Made by a program: the position numbers and the translations under genes. A model generated the notes under the pieces. That model had not been told where the DNA came from. It ran no database searches and was given only the letters and a program-made list of their open reading frames with translations. From Labilibaculum sp. (GTDB taxonomy: Bacteria; Bacteroidota; Bacteroidia; Bacteroidales; Marinifilaceae): a stretch of 64,000 nt of DNA. The stretch is from positions 62,001-126,000 of the forward strand of contig JAEINT010000004.1 of the NCBI GenBank assembly GCA_016342745.1, read 5' to 3'. This document shows positions 34,872 through 43,599 of this stretch, in pieces (position 1 is the stretch's first letter; each line of letters opens with the position of its first letter).

Positions 34872-35174
34872 TTAAGCTACTTTGTTGCTTTTAAAATATT
34901 TCGAAACAATTTCTTTTGGCAGTTCTTCTCCATTCTGATCCCAACCATACATTCTCTTATCTGCAATTTTATGAGATAATTCACAAAGCAGATAACCATT
35001 CTCTTTGTCGAAAATATATTCAAATCCCCATGGAGAAAATTTATAAAGCTCGTTATTGTAAGGCTTACTGGTAGAAAATCGTCCTTTCATCTCTGACCTT
35101 TGATAGGTCTCTCCACATAAATTATAATAATTTTGCTGTTGAATTTCTGATAAATTTGTATACATATCCGTCAA
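34872..35174 (-). CDS. Small hypothetical protein
   Basis: This 100-residue soluble protein has many Tyr and Trp residues (TYQRSEMKGRFSTSKPYNNE, YKFSPWGFEYIFDKENGYLL). An alternative start three codons later (35165, MYTNLSE) is equally good. No family is recognised. It has its own terminator and about 190 bp of non-coding DNA upstream, so it is an independent unit. Confidence 0.6.
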   Translation of the reverse strand: MTDMYTNLSEIQQQNYYNLCGETYQRSEMKGRFSTSKPYNNELYKFSPWGFEYIFDKENGYLLCELSHKIADKRMYGWDQNGEELPKEIVSKYFKSNKVA

Positions 35175-35366
35175 CTTTTAATTGAATCTAAAAAGCAGTT
35201 TTGCTACTGCCATTTACCAAATCATATCTCTTTTTAATTTTAGAGATATCATTATTTACGAAAGAAATTGTATTAGGTTTCTAATTTATCGCATTCTTAT
35301 TTTATGTTGTTCCAGAATGCCAATGATATCAGGAAAACTTCAATTATTTTTTTAACGATTTGATGA

Positions 35367-36314
35367 TCAGTCCATATCCTTTTCCAACAACTGATAAAAA
35401 ACACCTCTATCTTGTGCTACAGATTCGAGCTTACATTCTTCAATCAACTGCTTAAGCTGTTTTTCGATCTCCTCACTTTTTAAGCCTAACATTTTAGTCA
35501 AATCTTCCAATGTACAAGGTCTTCTGGCAACTGTTTCCAAAATTGCACTTGCTGTATCTTTCCGATAAGATTGCTGCGTTTCAACTTGCTTTAACTTGGC
35601 AACAATTTCGACCTTATCCATTTGCCAAAAATCTACAACCCTTTGTAACTCTTCTCTGCTTGCTCCTCTCAGGTTAACTACTGTTCCTGGTCTATCCAGT
35701 GTATTAAGATGAATTGAATCAGGATTTACTTTTAAAATGACTTCTTTAAGAGCAGTCAGCTCTTCTTTGCTATCATTGTACCCAGGTAAAATAAATACCT
35801 CAAGCCAAATTTTACCCTCAAATTCCTTACGCAAAGAAATAATTCCTTCAATGCACATCTTCACAGTTAAATCCTCTGCTGGGCGATTAATTTTTTTGAA
35901 AACATCATCTGTTGCAGCATCAAGAGAAGGAAGTAAAAGGTCCGCTTTCATCATCTCTCTTCTTACTTCTGGATCGTAAAGTAAGCTACCATTCGTTATT
36001 AGAGCAACGGGAATATCTGCTTTAGTTTGCTTTATAAAATCGATAATTGCACCTAAATGCTGATTTAATGTTGGTTCTCCCGATGCGGTTATGGTAATGT
36101 AATCGGGGCTAGGATTATTTTTTAGGTAATGCGTTAATTCATCTTTTATGCAGTCTGCATTAATATACTCTTTGCGCTCGAGTGAAAGTTTTGTGGTTTT
36201 ACCTACTTCACAATAAACACAATCCAAACTACACACTTTTTTAGGAACTAAATCAACTCCCAAAGACATGCCTAGTCTTCTTGAAGGAACAGGTCCAAAT
36301 AAATATTTATACAT
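35367..36314 (-). CDS. Radical SAM protein of the COG0731 (wyosine-synthetase-like) group
   Basis: Counted from the preferred start (36314, MYKYLFGPVPSRRLG) the protein has 315 residues; the frame is open 9 codons further upstream. The iron-sulfur motif is CSLDCVYC (C-x3-C-x2-C). The SAM domain continues with ITASGEPTLN and LITNGSLL and ends near residue 225. The last 80 residues (AILETVARRPCTLEDLTKML) form a winged-helix-like domain. Homologues are annotated as tRNA wyosine synthetase-like, but bacteria do not make wyosine, so the reaction is unknown. Confidence 0.85.
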   Translation of the reverse strand: MYKYLFGPVPSRRLGMSLGVDLVPKKVCSLDCVYCEVGKTTKLSLERKEYINADCIKDELTHYLKNNPSPDYITITASGEPTLNQHLGAIIDFIKQTKADIPVALITNGSLLYDPEVRREMMKADLLLPSLDAATDDVFKKINRPAEDLTVKMCIEGIISLRKEFEGKIWLEVFILPGYNDSKEELTALKEVILKVNPDSIHLNTLDRPGTVVNLRGASREELQRVVDFWQMDKVEIVAKLKQVETQQSYRKDTASAILETVARRPCTLEDLTKMLGLKSEEIEKQLKQLIEECKLESVAQDRGVFYQLLEKDMD

Positions 36315-36391
36315 TCTATTCTTATCTATTTTATTATCCAATAGCCAAAGCTATTCTATGCTTCAACAAATATAGGCTTTAAGTAGCTTAT

Positions 36392-36447
36392 AAAAACAAG
36401 TCACCTAAAAAATCGACTACAAAAATGATCCGAATTTTAGGTGACTT
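36392..36447 (-). terminator. Terminator of the GH20 gene
   Basis: AAGTCACCTAAAA (36398-36410) and TTTTAGGTGACTT (36435-36447) are perfect 13-bp arms with a 24-nt loop. On the minus strand the hairpin is followed by GTTTTTATAAG. Confidence 0.75.
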
Positions 36448-36467
36448 CAAATATGTTTAACTAAAAA

Positions 36468-38051
36468 TTACTCAACTACAGGCGCTACTTCCTCAACAGC
36501 CCAAGGTATTTTTGGAGATTGATAATAATTAATCTTCATATACTCAAAGCGTTCTTTCTGCTTGCCCAAACGAATCTTGTATTCATCCCAATTTTTATTT
36601 TCACTTTTCGACCAGCCCAATTCAGCATATCCGGGTAAACGAGGAAAAACCAGGTATTCAATATCGTCTATTGTTTCGATTGTTTCGGCCCAAAGCGGCG
36701 CTTCAATTCCAACAATATTTTCTTTACTGATTCCTTCAACAAAATTTTCAATATTCCAATCGTAAGCATGATCAACATCTACATATCCAGCCCAATGCAA
36801 ACCTAAAGGACAAATGGAATCGTACTGCATATCTAAATAGGCTCGGTTAGCCGGAGACATAATGATTTTTACATTCTGCTTGACTGCTAATAAGGCATTC
36901 TTTGGCTTGGTTTGCCAAAATTGTGCTAATGAATTATCTTCCAATTCCGCTGCAGCAACATCGGCCCAACCGATCATTTTTTTCTTGTGCTTCGTGACAA
37001 TTTTTTGCACTCGATTCACAAAATAGATGTAATCCTTTTTCTTGGTTACATGCGATTCATCACCACCAATATGAATATATTCTCCTGGTGTAATGGCTGC
37101 CAATTCACGAATTACATCATCAACAAACTGATAGGTAATTTCCTTATCAGTAGCCAAAGTGCTAAAGCCAACATGAGTACCTGTGTATAATTCTGTCACC
37201 TTGTTGTTGGCATTCAATTCGGCATAGGATGCCAAAGCAGCATTGGTATGTCCTGGCATATCAATTTCTGGAATAATGGTAATGTATCGTTCTTGTGCGT
37301 ATTTCACAATATCGGCATATTGCTCTTGCGTATAGAAACCACCTTTACCTCCTCCAACTTGAGTGCTTCCACCATGTTTGGTTAAATTTGGCCACGATTT
37401 AATCTCAATTCTCCATCCTTGATCATCTGTAAGGTGTAGATGAAGTACGTTCATTTTATAGGTCGCAATTAAATCGATAAATCGTTTCACATCCTCAACA
37501 CCAAAAAAGTGACGAACCACATCTAACATAGCTCCTCTGTACTCATAGTTCGGAGCATCTTCTATAGTTCCACTAGCCAATTCCCAAGGACCCGTTTGCA
37601 AACTATCCGATTCAATTTTTGCTGGCAAAAGCTGTCTAATGGTTTGTACTGCTCGAAACAGTCCAGCAGCTTTATTAGCCGCAATAATAACTCGTTTTTC
37701 GTCAATTGTTAATTTATAACCTTCCTCTCCCAAACTTTCATTTTCTGATATCACCAAAGCAATTCCTTTGTTACTTGCTGGATTAGTTGCACTTACCACT
37801 TCCGTGGTATAACCAGTAGCTGGAGCAATTAAATCTGCTATATAATTAGCAACTCCTTTACTGTCTTCTCTGCCTTCTTCAACATATATTTTTGTTTTTG
37901 CAGTCCAGTCGAAAGAACTTCCAGTCGCAATTAAATTTGTTGGTTGCGGAATTAAAATTTCTTTTCCCAAATCTTTTGGTGTTGGTGTTTTACAAGAAAA
38001 AAGCAATAACATTATTAAAACTGCTTGTCCAAGGTTTAGTAGTTTACTCAT
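36468..38051 (-). CDS. GH20 beta-N-acetylhexosaminidase lipoprotein
   Basis: This 527-residue protein has a lipobox at LLLFSC (Cys 20). A GH20b-type N-terminal domain (about 35-155) is followed by the GH20 barrel (about 165-500). The hallmark HIGGDESH carries the Asp-Glu pair (331/332) that positions the N-acetyl group and acts as acid/base. LHLHLTDDQGWRIEI and DMPGHTNAALASY are also conserved. It removes terminal GlcNAc/GalNAc from glycans outside the cytoplasm. It is transcribed alone and not clearly linked to the uronate genes upstream. Confidence 0.95.
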   Translation of the reverse strand: MSKLLNLGQAVLIMLLLFSCKTPTPKDLGKEILIPQPTNLIATGSSFDWTAKTKIYVEEGREDSKGVANYIADLIAPATGYTTEVVSATNPASNKGIALVISENESLGEEGYKLTIDEKRVIIAANKAAGLFRAVQTIRQLLPAKIESDSLQTGPWELASGTIEDAPNYEYRGAMLDVVRHFFGVEDVKRFIDLIATYKMNVLHLHLTDDQGWRIEIKSWPNLTKHGGSTQVGGGKGGFYTQEQYADIVKYAQERYITIIPEIDMPGHTNAALASYAELNANNKVTELYTGTHVGFSTLATDKEITYQFVDDVIRELAAITPGEYIHIGGDESHVTKKKDYIYFVNRVQKIVTKHKKKMIGWADVAAAELEDNSLAQFWQTKPKNALLAVKQNVKIIMSPANRAYLDMQYDSICPLGLHWAGYVDVDHAYDWNIENFVEGISKENIVGIEAPLWAETIETIDDIEYLVFPRLPGYAELGWSKSENKNWDEYKIRLGKQKERFEYMKINYYQSPKIPWAVEEVAPVVE

Positions 38052-38604
38052 TAGTTGTGTGTGTTTTGTATCGTATTTGTAATGGAAATTGGATAGAAAG
38101 ATAAGAAGAAAAATCAGGACAATATCAACTGCTTCTTACTAAAACGAATACATTTGTTTATTACAATCTAAACAATTGAAAAACGAACCAAACAAAAAAA
38201 TTCAACTATCAATACAAAAAATTCCTCGCTTGCATATGGAATTGTGAATGAGAAAAGAGACAATTAATATCTATGATTCAAAAAGGTAAGTGATACAATT
38301 GAGACATTGGTTTGAGTCGAAACTTCCTAAAAAAGAAGTTGAGAGGATCGCTTAGAGCGAGTAAACATTCTGCATAGAATAGATCGGTGAAATGAATCAA
38401 AAAATATACAATTGGCCTCGCTAAGCTTTACTACATATGTACCCGAGGACTTGGATTGGGTACTATTTACAAGTAGACTCATAAAGAATAAACACTCTCA
38501 TCATAAATGTAAAATCTACAAATTGGCGTTAAAAAAACAAACTTGCATTCAAAAGAATACAAGCTTGTTACATCTAACCAATAAATGTATACTAAATCAC
38601 GATA
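38052..38604. other. 553-bp intergenic region
   Basis: It carries the terminator of the uronate operon near its right end and presumably the GH20 promoter at its left end. Short palindromes (for example ATTCTGCATAGAAT near 38368) are noted, but no gene or repeat family is recognisable. Confidence 0.45.
38533..38567 (-). terminator. Terminator of the uronate catabolic operon
   Basis: On the minus strand AGCTTGTATTC pairs with GAATGCAAGT over TTTT (one mismatch), followed by GTTTG and a run of seven T. Confidence 0.75.
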
Positions 38605-39927
38605 TTATTCTGAAACAATCTTAAAATTTTCATCCAAAGGAGTTAGTTTCGGTAACATTAAATGAATAATTCCAAGAATTACCATGTAAAGCAAACCAGC
38701 AACTAAAAACATCCAAAAATAGAATGAGTTTCCTGAAGCATCTAATCCTTGCCCTAAAGCAAAATCGACTAACATACCTGATATTGCACCAACCATCCCT
38801 CCAATTCCAACAACCGAAGCAATTGATTTTTTAGGCATTACATCTGAAACAAGCGTAAATAAATTTGCTGACCAAGCTTGGTGTCCACCTGATGCTAAAG
38901 CGATTAAAGCAACGGCAACCCACACATTATCAGTTAAAGCAGCAAAAGAAACAGGTGCAATACAAAGAGCACATATCAATAAGGAAACTTTACGAGCCGC
39001 ATTTAAGGTCCAACCACGATTAATGAAGAATTTAGACAAATATCCTCCACCAATACTTCCGAAATCGGCTACTAAATAAATAACAACAAGAGCTCCTCCA
39101 AGTTCTTTAATACTATCTAAACCAAACTTTTGCTTGAAGAATATCCCACTCCAAAACATAAAAAAGAACCAGACCGCATCGGTAATTTTACCAATAGCAA
39201 ATGCCCAAGTTTGTCTTAATGGCAATACTTTTGCCCATGACACTTTCTCGTTTTCTTTCTCCGCATCAACTGGCTTATTATCTTGTAAAATATATTCCAA
39301 TTCCTCTTTGGAAACCTTAGTGTGTTCTTCTGGTTTTTTGTAAATTTTAAGCCACAAAATAACCCATATTGCACTAAAAGCACCTGTTACCAAAAAGGCA
39401 AATTGCCAATTGTCACCATTTGCAGCAACCACTAAAGGAATTATTGCAGGAGCCAATACAGCTCCAACATTTGAACCTGCATTAAAAATACCTGTAGCAA
39501 AAGCACGATCTTTTTTGGGAAACCACTCTGCAACCGTTTTTACTGCAGCTGGAAAGTTACCGGCTTCACCAATACCCAAACCAAAACGAGCACTAATAAA
39601 CCCTACTAATGCAAACGCTGGACGAACTGCAGCATGTAGTGCACCAAATATACTCCAAATAGCAATTGAAATGGTATATCCTATTCTAGTTCCAAATCGG
39701 TCAATTAAGCCCCCCATTGAAAGCATACCAATTGCATAGGCTGCTTTAAAAGCCATATTAATATAACCGTAATCGGCATTAGTCCAACTAAATCGGTCCA
39801 TTAAGGTTGGTCCTAATACACCCATGATACTACGATCCATATAATTAATCGTAGTGGCAAAAAAGAGCATAGCCAAAATTCGATACCTATACTTTCCTAC
39901 TGGTTTTTCTATAGTTATTGCAGTCAT
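38605..39927 (-). CDS. MFS transporter of the hexuronate (ExuT/ACS) type
   Basis: This 440-residue protein has about 12 membrane helices. The family features are NYMDRSIMGVLGPTLMDRF after helix 1, GRFGT-like GGLIDRFGTRIGY between helices 2 and 3, and RFGLGIGEAGNFPAAVKTVAEWFP, which is typical of anion:cation symporters such as ExuT. It likely imports hexuronates or deoxyketo-uronates from the periplasm. It is the last gene of the kdu operon, 29 bp after the aldolase. An 8-bp hairpin overlaps the junction. Confidence 0.9.
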   Translation of the reverse strand: MTAITIEKPVGKYRYRILAMLFFATTINYMDRSIMGVLGPTLMDRFSWTNADYGYINMAFKAAYAIGMLSMGGLIDRFGTRIGYTISIAIWSIFGALHAAVRPAFALVGFISARFGLGIGEAGNFPAAVKTVAEWFPKKDRAFATGIFNAGSNVGAVLAPAIIPLVVAANGDNWQFAFLVTGAFSAIWVILWLKIYKKPEEHTKVSKEELEYILQDNKPVDAEKENEKVSWAKVLPLRQTWAFAIGKITDAVWFFFMFWSGIFFKQKFGLDSIKELGGALVVIYLVADFGSIGGGYLSKFFINRGWTLNAARKVSLLICALCIAPVSFAALTDNVWVAVALIALASGGHQAWSANLFTLVSDVMPKKSIASVVGIGGMVGAISGMLVDFALGQGLDASGNSFYFWMFLVAGLLYMVILGIIHLMLPKLTPLDENFKIVSE

Positions 39928-39956
39928 ATTAATTCATTTTAAAAGGAATAATTCCT

Positions 39957-40628
39957 TTATGATTTTAATTTTTCAATGATTCTAAAAGCCTTACTACAGG
40001 ACTCTTCAATCTCTGGATAGTTAAAAGATCCATCCTCGTTTTTCACCATTAGTTGAGATCCCATTCCAACACAGTGAACACCTGCATCAAACCAGGATTT
40101 TAAATTCTCTTCTTCAGGTTTCACTCCTCCTGTTGGCATTATAGATGACCATGGGAACGGTCCTTTTACCGCTTTTACAAACTCAGGTCCACCAACCTGT
40201 GCTCCAGGGAAAATTTTCACCACTTCGGCTCCCAATTCTTCTGCGTAAGAAATCTCTGTTAATGAACCACATCCTGGCGACCATGCAACCTTTCTGCGGT
40301 TACATACTTTTGCCATTTCTGGATTTAGAATTGGTGACACTACAAAATTTGCTCCCAATTGCAGGTATAATGAAGTTGTTCCAGCATCAATTACAGATCC
40401 AACACCCAATATCATTTCAGGACATTCCGTTTCAGACCATTTTATCAATTCTGCAAAAACTTCATGTGCAAAATCTCCCCTATTTACAAATTCGAATAAT
40501 CGAGCACCTCCATAATAACAAGCTGCTAATACATTCTTGCATACATCTATATCTGAATGAAAAAATACAGGAATCATACCTGTTTCTTTCATTTTTAATG
40601 CTACTTCAATTCTTGAAAATCTAGCCAT
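39957..40628 (-). CDS. kdgA: 2-dehydro-3-deoxy-phosphogluconate/4-hydroxy-2-oxoglutarate aldolase
   Basis: This 223-residue protein shows the Eda/KdgA motifs: MKETGMIPVFFHSD, GVGSVIDAGT, NFVVSPILNPEMAKVC, the Schiff-base lysine in VVKIFPGAQVGG, and a phosphate site in MPTGGVKPEEENLKSWF. It splits KDPG to pyruvate and glyceraldehyde-3-phosphate, the last step of uronate catabolism. The protein appears intact. The kinase gene immediately upstream, which would supply its substrate, is truncated. Confidence 0.93.
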   Translation of the reverse strand: MARFSRIEVALKMKETGMIPVFFHSDIDVCKNVLAACYYGGARLFEFVNRGDFAHEVFAELIKWSETECPEMILGVGSVIDAGTTSLYLQLGANFVVSPILNPEMAKVCNRRKVAWSPGCGSLTEISYAEELGAEVVKIFPGAQVGGPEFVKAVKGPFPWSSIMPTGGVKPEEENLKSWFDAGVHCVGMGSQLMVKNEDGSFNYPEIEESCSKAFRIIEKLKS

Positions 40629-40643
40629 TTCAATTTAATTACG

Positions 40644-40716
40644 AATTGAGAATTATGAATTACTAATTATTGATGAAGAATATTCATTGATAATTAATCA
40701 TTCATAACTCATAATT
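40644..40716. repeat. 73-bp imperfect inverted repeat at the 3' end of the kinase gene
   Basis: Two 34-bp arms (40644-40677 and 40683-40716) match at about 26 positions when one is reverse-complemented, over a 5-nt loop. The DNA is almost pure A/T, built from ATTATGAATTA-like words. The kinase stop codon (40715-40717) falls on the outer edge of the repeat. It could be a small palindromic repeat (REP/MITE-like) or an mRNA hairpin. Confidence 0.65.
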
Positions 40717-41347
40717 ATATTATCGTGCTACAAACCATTGCTGCATCTTCTTCATTACCTAAAATTACATCGGTACCAGCAACTAATTCAGGCATTACTT
40801 CGCCTGCAGTTTTACCATATCTCCAAAGGTTTTTACGATAATTAAGGTCACAAGAAACTGTGATACCTCTTTCGTTTGCTGCCTTAATTGCTTCCAAGCA
40901 AGCATCTGCTGCTCCTTGAGAAATTGCAGGTGTAATTCCAGTCCAATGAAACCAATTGCCTCCTTCAAATACTTTATCCCAATCGATCATTCCTGCCTCA
41001 ATTTCTGCAATAGCAGAATTAGCACGATCGTAAACTACTTTACTACCTCGACTAACAGCTCCAACCTCTAGAAAATAAATTCCCAATCGGTCGCCACCGT
41101 AAATAACATCGGCGGTACTTACACCGTATTTTTTCAAATCCATTTCACATGCACGTGCAATATCATTTTTTGGCAATCGAGTTACAAAACTAGATTCAAT
41201 TCCATAATTTGCTAATGATACTGCTACGTTTGCTTCTCCTCCACCATAGGTTGCTGTAAACTCTGATGCTTGCGAAAATCGCTCATATCCAGGAGTTGTT
41301 AAACGCAACATGATTTCACCAAAAGTAATTACTTTATTACTCATCAC
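40715..41347 (-). pseudogene. kdgK: 2-keto-3-deoxygluconate kinase (PfkB family), 3'-truncated
   Basis: Only 210 residues are encoded, while KDG kinases have about 310-345. The N-terminal substrate half is intact (TFGEIMLRLTTPGYERF; TYGGGEANVAVSLANYG; GLNYRKNLW-like DLNYRKNLWRYG). The sequence follows the family up to VILGNEEDAAMV, then turns into CSTII and stops. The ATP-binding, catalytic GxGD region is missing. Only 86 bp separate it from kdgA, so the rest of the gene cannot be in another frame. The junction coincides with an inverted repeat. Probably inactive; an assembly error is the alternative. Confidence 0.8.
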
Positions 41348-41374
41348 TTATCAATCTTTATTTATCTGAAAAAA

Positions 41375-42643
41375 TTATTTTATTGCAATTGAAATAGGAG
41401 AACTCAATTCCTCGGCCTGATTTTTCATCAGATTCTCAAAATTCTCTTGTTGTGCCCATTCTTTATTCTCTAATTCCCAAGCGGCAAAAAAGTAGTGCGT
41501 TGCCAACTTATTATTCTGTATTTTTTGTGTTACAAAAGTTGTTTCACCAACAGGTTGATTCCAACGCGATCCTTTAATCACTTCTTCAGGCAAAACAGGA
41601 GCATCACCAATTTGATTTTTCCCTTGTGATTTCAACAAAATTCCCATTCCTAAATAGTCTTTATTCAAAGATTGAATATCGTGGGTTGCAACAGCTGCGT
41701 ATTCTTTATTTGCAGTAAAGGCAAAAGGCTTCTTATCTTGTAAATAACTAGTAACAATTCCGATCGCTAATTCCGATTCTTTGTCAATTCCTTGAACAGT
41801 AACATCACTTTGGAACCAGTATTTGCCTGCCCACACACTAACTCTTTCTACAGCACTAAGCATTTTACCTTCTACATTCCATCCTTCATATTTCATGTCG
41901 AAAATAGAACGAACAGGTCCTCTTGAAATCACTTGAAACTCAAATTTTTCAGTACTTCCTAAACGATATAGAGAATCATTTTGAAACATCGCTATACCAC
42001 CAGCTCCAAGAGATGGCCCAACATGCAATACATCCATACCCCAATCAGATAAATCATGGTAAGAACCACTTCCTTTTGTCGCCAATTTATCCATTACCAT
42101 TTCTGGTACCAATTTCCCAAAAAGATCTTTTGAATTTCTACAGTCAAAATAATTTCGAAAACCCATTACATCATTTTCCCAGCTAATACTTTCGGCCTGA
42201 TACATTAATGGTAATCCTGTATATGCTTTTGGTGAGATGGCATGATCTGTACCTTTATATCCTTTTTCTTTAGTCCCTAATCCTAATCGTACATTTGTAC
42301 GGATGGTAAACTTTGGTGCTTTATCTACATCAACAAAATTCACCTTAAATTTCTTTACTTCGTTTGCAGTAAAATCACAAACCAAAGCTAACTCATCCCA
42401 CTTTCCGTCCTGATCTAAATCATCAACCTGAGATGGTATTGTATTCCCCTGAGCATTTACGACTACAGGTATTTTTTCTGCAGGAATCTCTCCAACTAAT
42501 TTCTTTACTTCTGCTCTAGTAATAACAACAGGTGCATCTTTTCGAGCTTGCGCCATTTCGTTCTTTAACTCTAGAGTAGTAGATGAACTACATGCGCTTA
42601 AAACGGTAGCCATTACAGCAACAACAAAACTATATTTTATCAT
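41375..42643 (-). CDS. DUF4861 family lipoprotein
   Basis: The start at 42643 is preferred because it gives a lipoprotein signal (MIKYSFVVAVMATVLSAC); the frame extends 30 codons further upstream without signal-like character. The mature part, about 405 residues, is beta-rich, with VVVNAQGNTIPSQVDDLDQDGKWDELALVCDF, then GSYHDLSDWGMDVLHVGPSLGAGG and FFAAWELENKEW near the end. DUF4861 proteins occur beside uronate catabolic and pectin/ulvan genes. The reaction is not established to my knowledge. It is in operon between kduD and kdgK. Confidence 0.8.
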   Translation of the reverse strand: MIKYSFVVAVMATVLSACSSSTTLELKNEMAQARKDAPVVITRAEVKKLVGEIPAEKIPVVVNAQGNTIPSQVDDLDQDGKWDELALVCDFTANEVKKFKVNFVDVDKAPKFTIRTNVRLGLGTKEKGYKGTDHAISPKAYTGLPLMYQAESISWENDVMGFRNYFDCRNSKDLFGKLVPEMVMDKLATKGSGSYHDLSDWGMDVLHVGPSLGAGGIAMFQNDSLYRLGSTEKFEFQVISRGPVRSIFDMKYEGWNVEGKMLSAVERVSVWAGKYWFQSDVTVQGIDKESELAIGIVTSYLQDKKPFAFTANKEYAAVATHDIQSLNKDYLGMGILLKSQGKNQIGDAPVLPEEVIKGSRWNQPVGETTFVTQKIQNNKLATHYFFAAWELENKEWAQQENFENLMKNQAEELSSPISIAIK

Positions 42644-42690
42644 ACAAAGTATTTTAGATCCTGAAACACAGACATATTTGATGTAAAAAT

Positions 42691-42753
42691 GAGGAATAAA
42701 AGGACTATGGATTAACTCCTCAGTATCATCCATAATACCCTTTTTATTCCCTC
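42691..42753. repeat. Imperfect hairpin between kduD and the DUF4861 gene
   Basis: GAGGAATAAAAGGACTATGGA (42691-42711) is the imperfect reverse complement of 42729-42753. It lies wholly in the intercistronic gap, and no T-run follows in the minus-strand direction. An RNA-processing or stability element within the operon is a possible role. Confidence 0.5.
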
Positions 42754-42766
42754 AATCCACAACTAA

Positions 42767-43558
42767 CTATTCTTCATTAGAAGGCTTACCGATGGTTGCT
42801 AAAATACCACCATCAACATAAACCACATGTCCATTTACAAAATCAGATGCTTTTGAAGCTAAGAATACTGCTGTTCCACCCAAATCTTCTGGATCTCCCC
42901 AACGAGCTGCTGGAGTTCTATTAATGATGAATTCATTAAATGGATGTCCGTCTTCACGGATAGCAGCAGTTTGAGATGTAGCAAAATATCCTGGTCCAAT
43001 ACCATTTGTTTGGATACCATATTTAGCCCACTCTGTTGCCATATTTTTAGTCAACATTTTTAGTCCACCTTTTGCTGATGCATAAGCACAAACATCATTA
43101 CGACCAAGCTCACTCATCATTGAACAAATGTTGATAATCTTACCTTCACGACGCTCGATCATCTTACGACCAACATATTTTCCCATGATAAAAGGACCTA
43201 CTAAATCAATATCAATTACTTGACGATAATCTTTCACTTCCATATCTTGCATTGGCACACGTTTGATAATTCCAGCATTGTTTACCAAAATACCAATAGG
43301 ACCAACTTCTTCTTCAATTTGTGCAACACCAGCAATAACTGCAGGCTCATCAGTTACATCAAAAATATAACCTTTACAATCGATTCCTTTTTTTGCGTAA
43401 TCTGCAATACCTCTGTTCAAATTTTCTTCTGAAATATCGTTAATTACAATTTTTGCACCCGCCTCGGCTAATGCTGTTGCAATTGCCATACCGATACCAT
43501 GAGTAGCTCCAGTTACCAATGCAACCTTACCATCTAACTTAAATAAATCCAATATCAT
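42767..43558 (-). CDS. kduD: 2-dehydro-3-deoxy-D-gluconate 5-dehydrogenase (SDR family)
   Basis: This 263-residue classical short-chain dehydrogenase has the cofactor motif TGATHGIGMAIA, NNAGI, catalytic Ser in ICSMMSEL and the YASAKGG (Y-x3-K) pair. The position between kduI and kdg genes supports the KduD role: NAD(P)H reduction of 2,5-diketo-3-deoxygluconate to KDG. Gluconate 5-dehydrogenase is the close alternative within the family. The gene is 41 bp downstream of kduI. Confidence 0.9.
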   Translation of the reverse strand: MILDLFKLDGKVALVTGATHGIGMAIATALAEAGAKIVINDISEENLNRGIADYAKKGIDCKGYIFDVTDEPAVIAGVAQIEEEVGPIGILVNNAGIIKRVPMQDMEVKDYRQVIDIDLVGPFIMGKYVGRKMIERREGKIINICSMMSELGRNDVCAYASAKGGLKMLTKNMATEWAKYGIQTNGIGPGYFATSQTAAIREDGHPFNEFIINRTPAARWGDPEDLGGTAVFLASKASDFVNGHVVYVDGGILATIGKPSNEE

Positions 43559-43599
43559 AACTTAAAATATATTATACATTAACAAATAAAATTGCCTGA

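Noticed and set aside
40145-40624. 159-residue frame antisense to kdgA
   Set aside because: Low-complexity Leu/Gln/His composition is typical of an antisense shadow.
40629-40714. Missing kinase C-terminus in another frame (frameshift)
   Set aside because: Only 86 bp are available and they are A/T-rich palindromic DNA; about 130 residues are missing.
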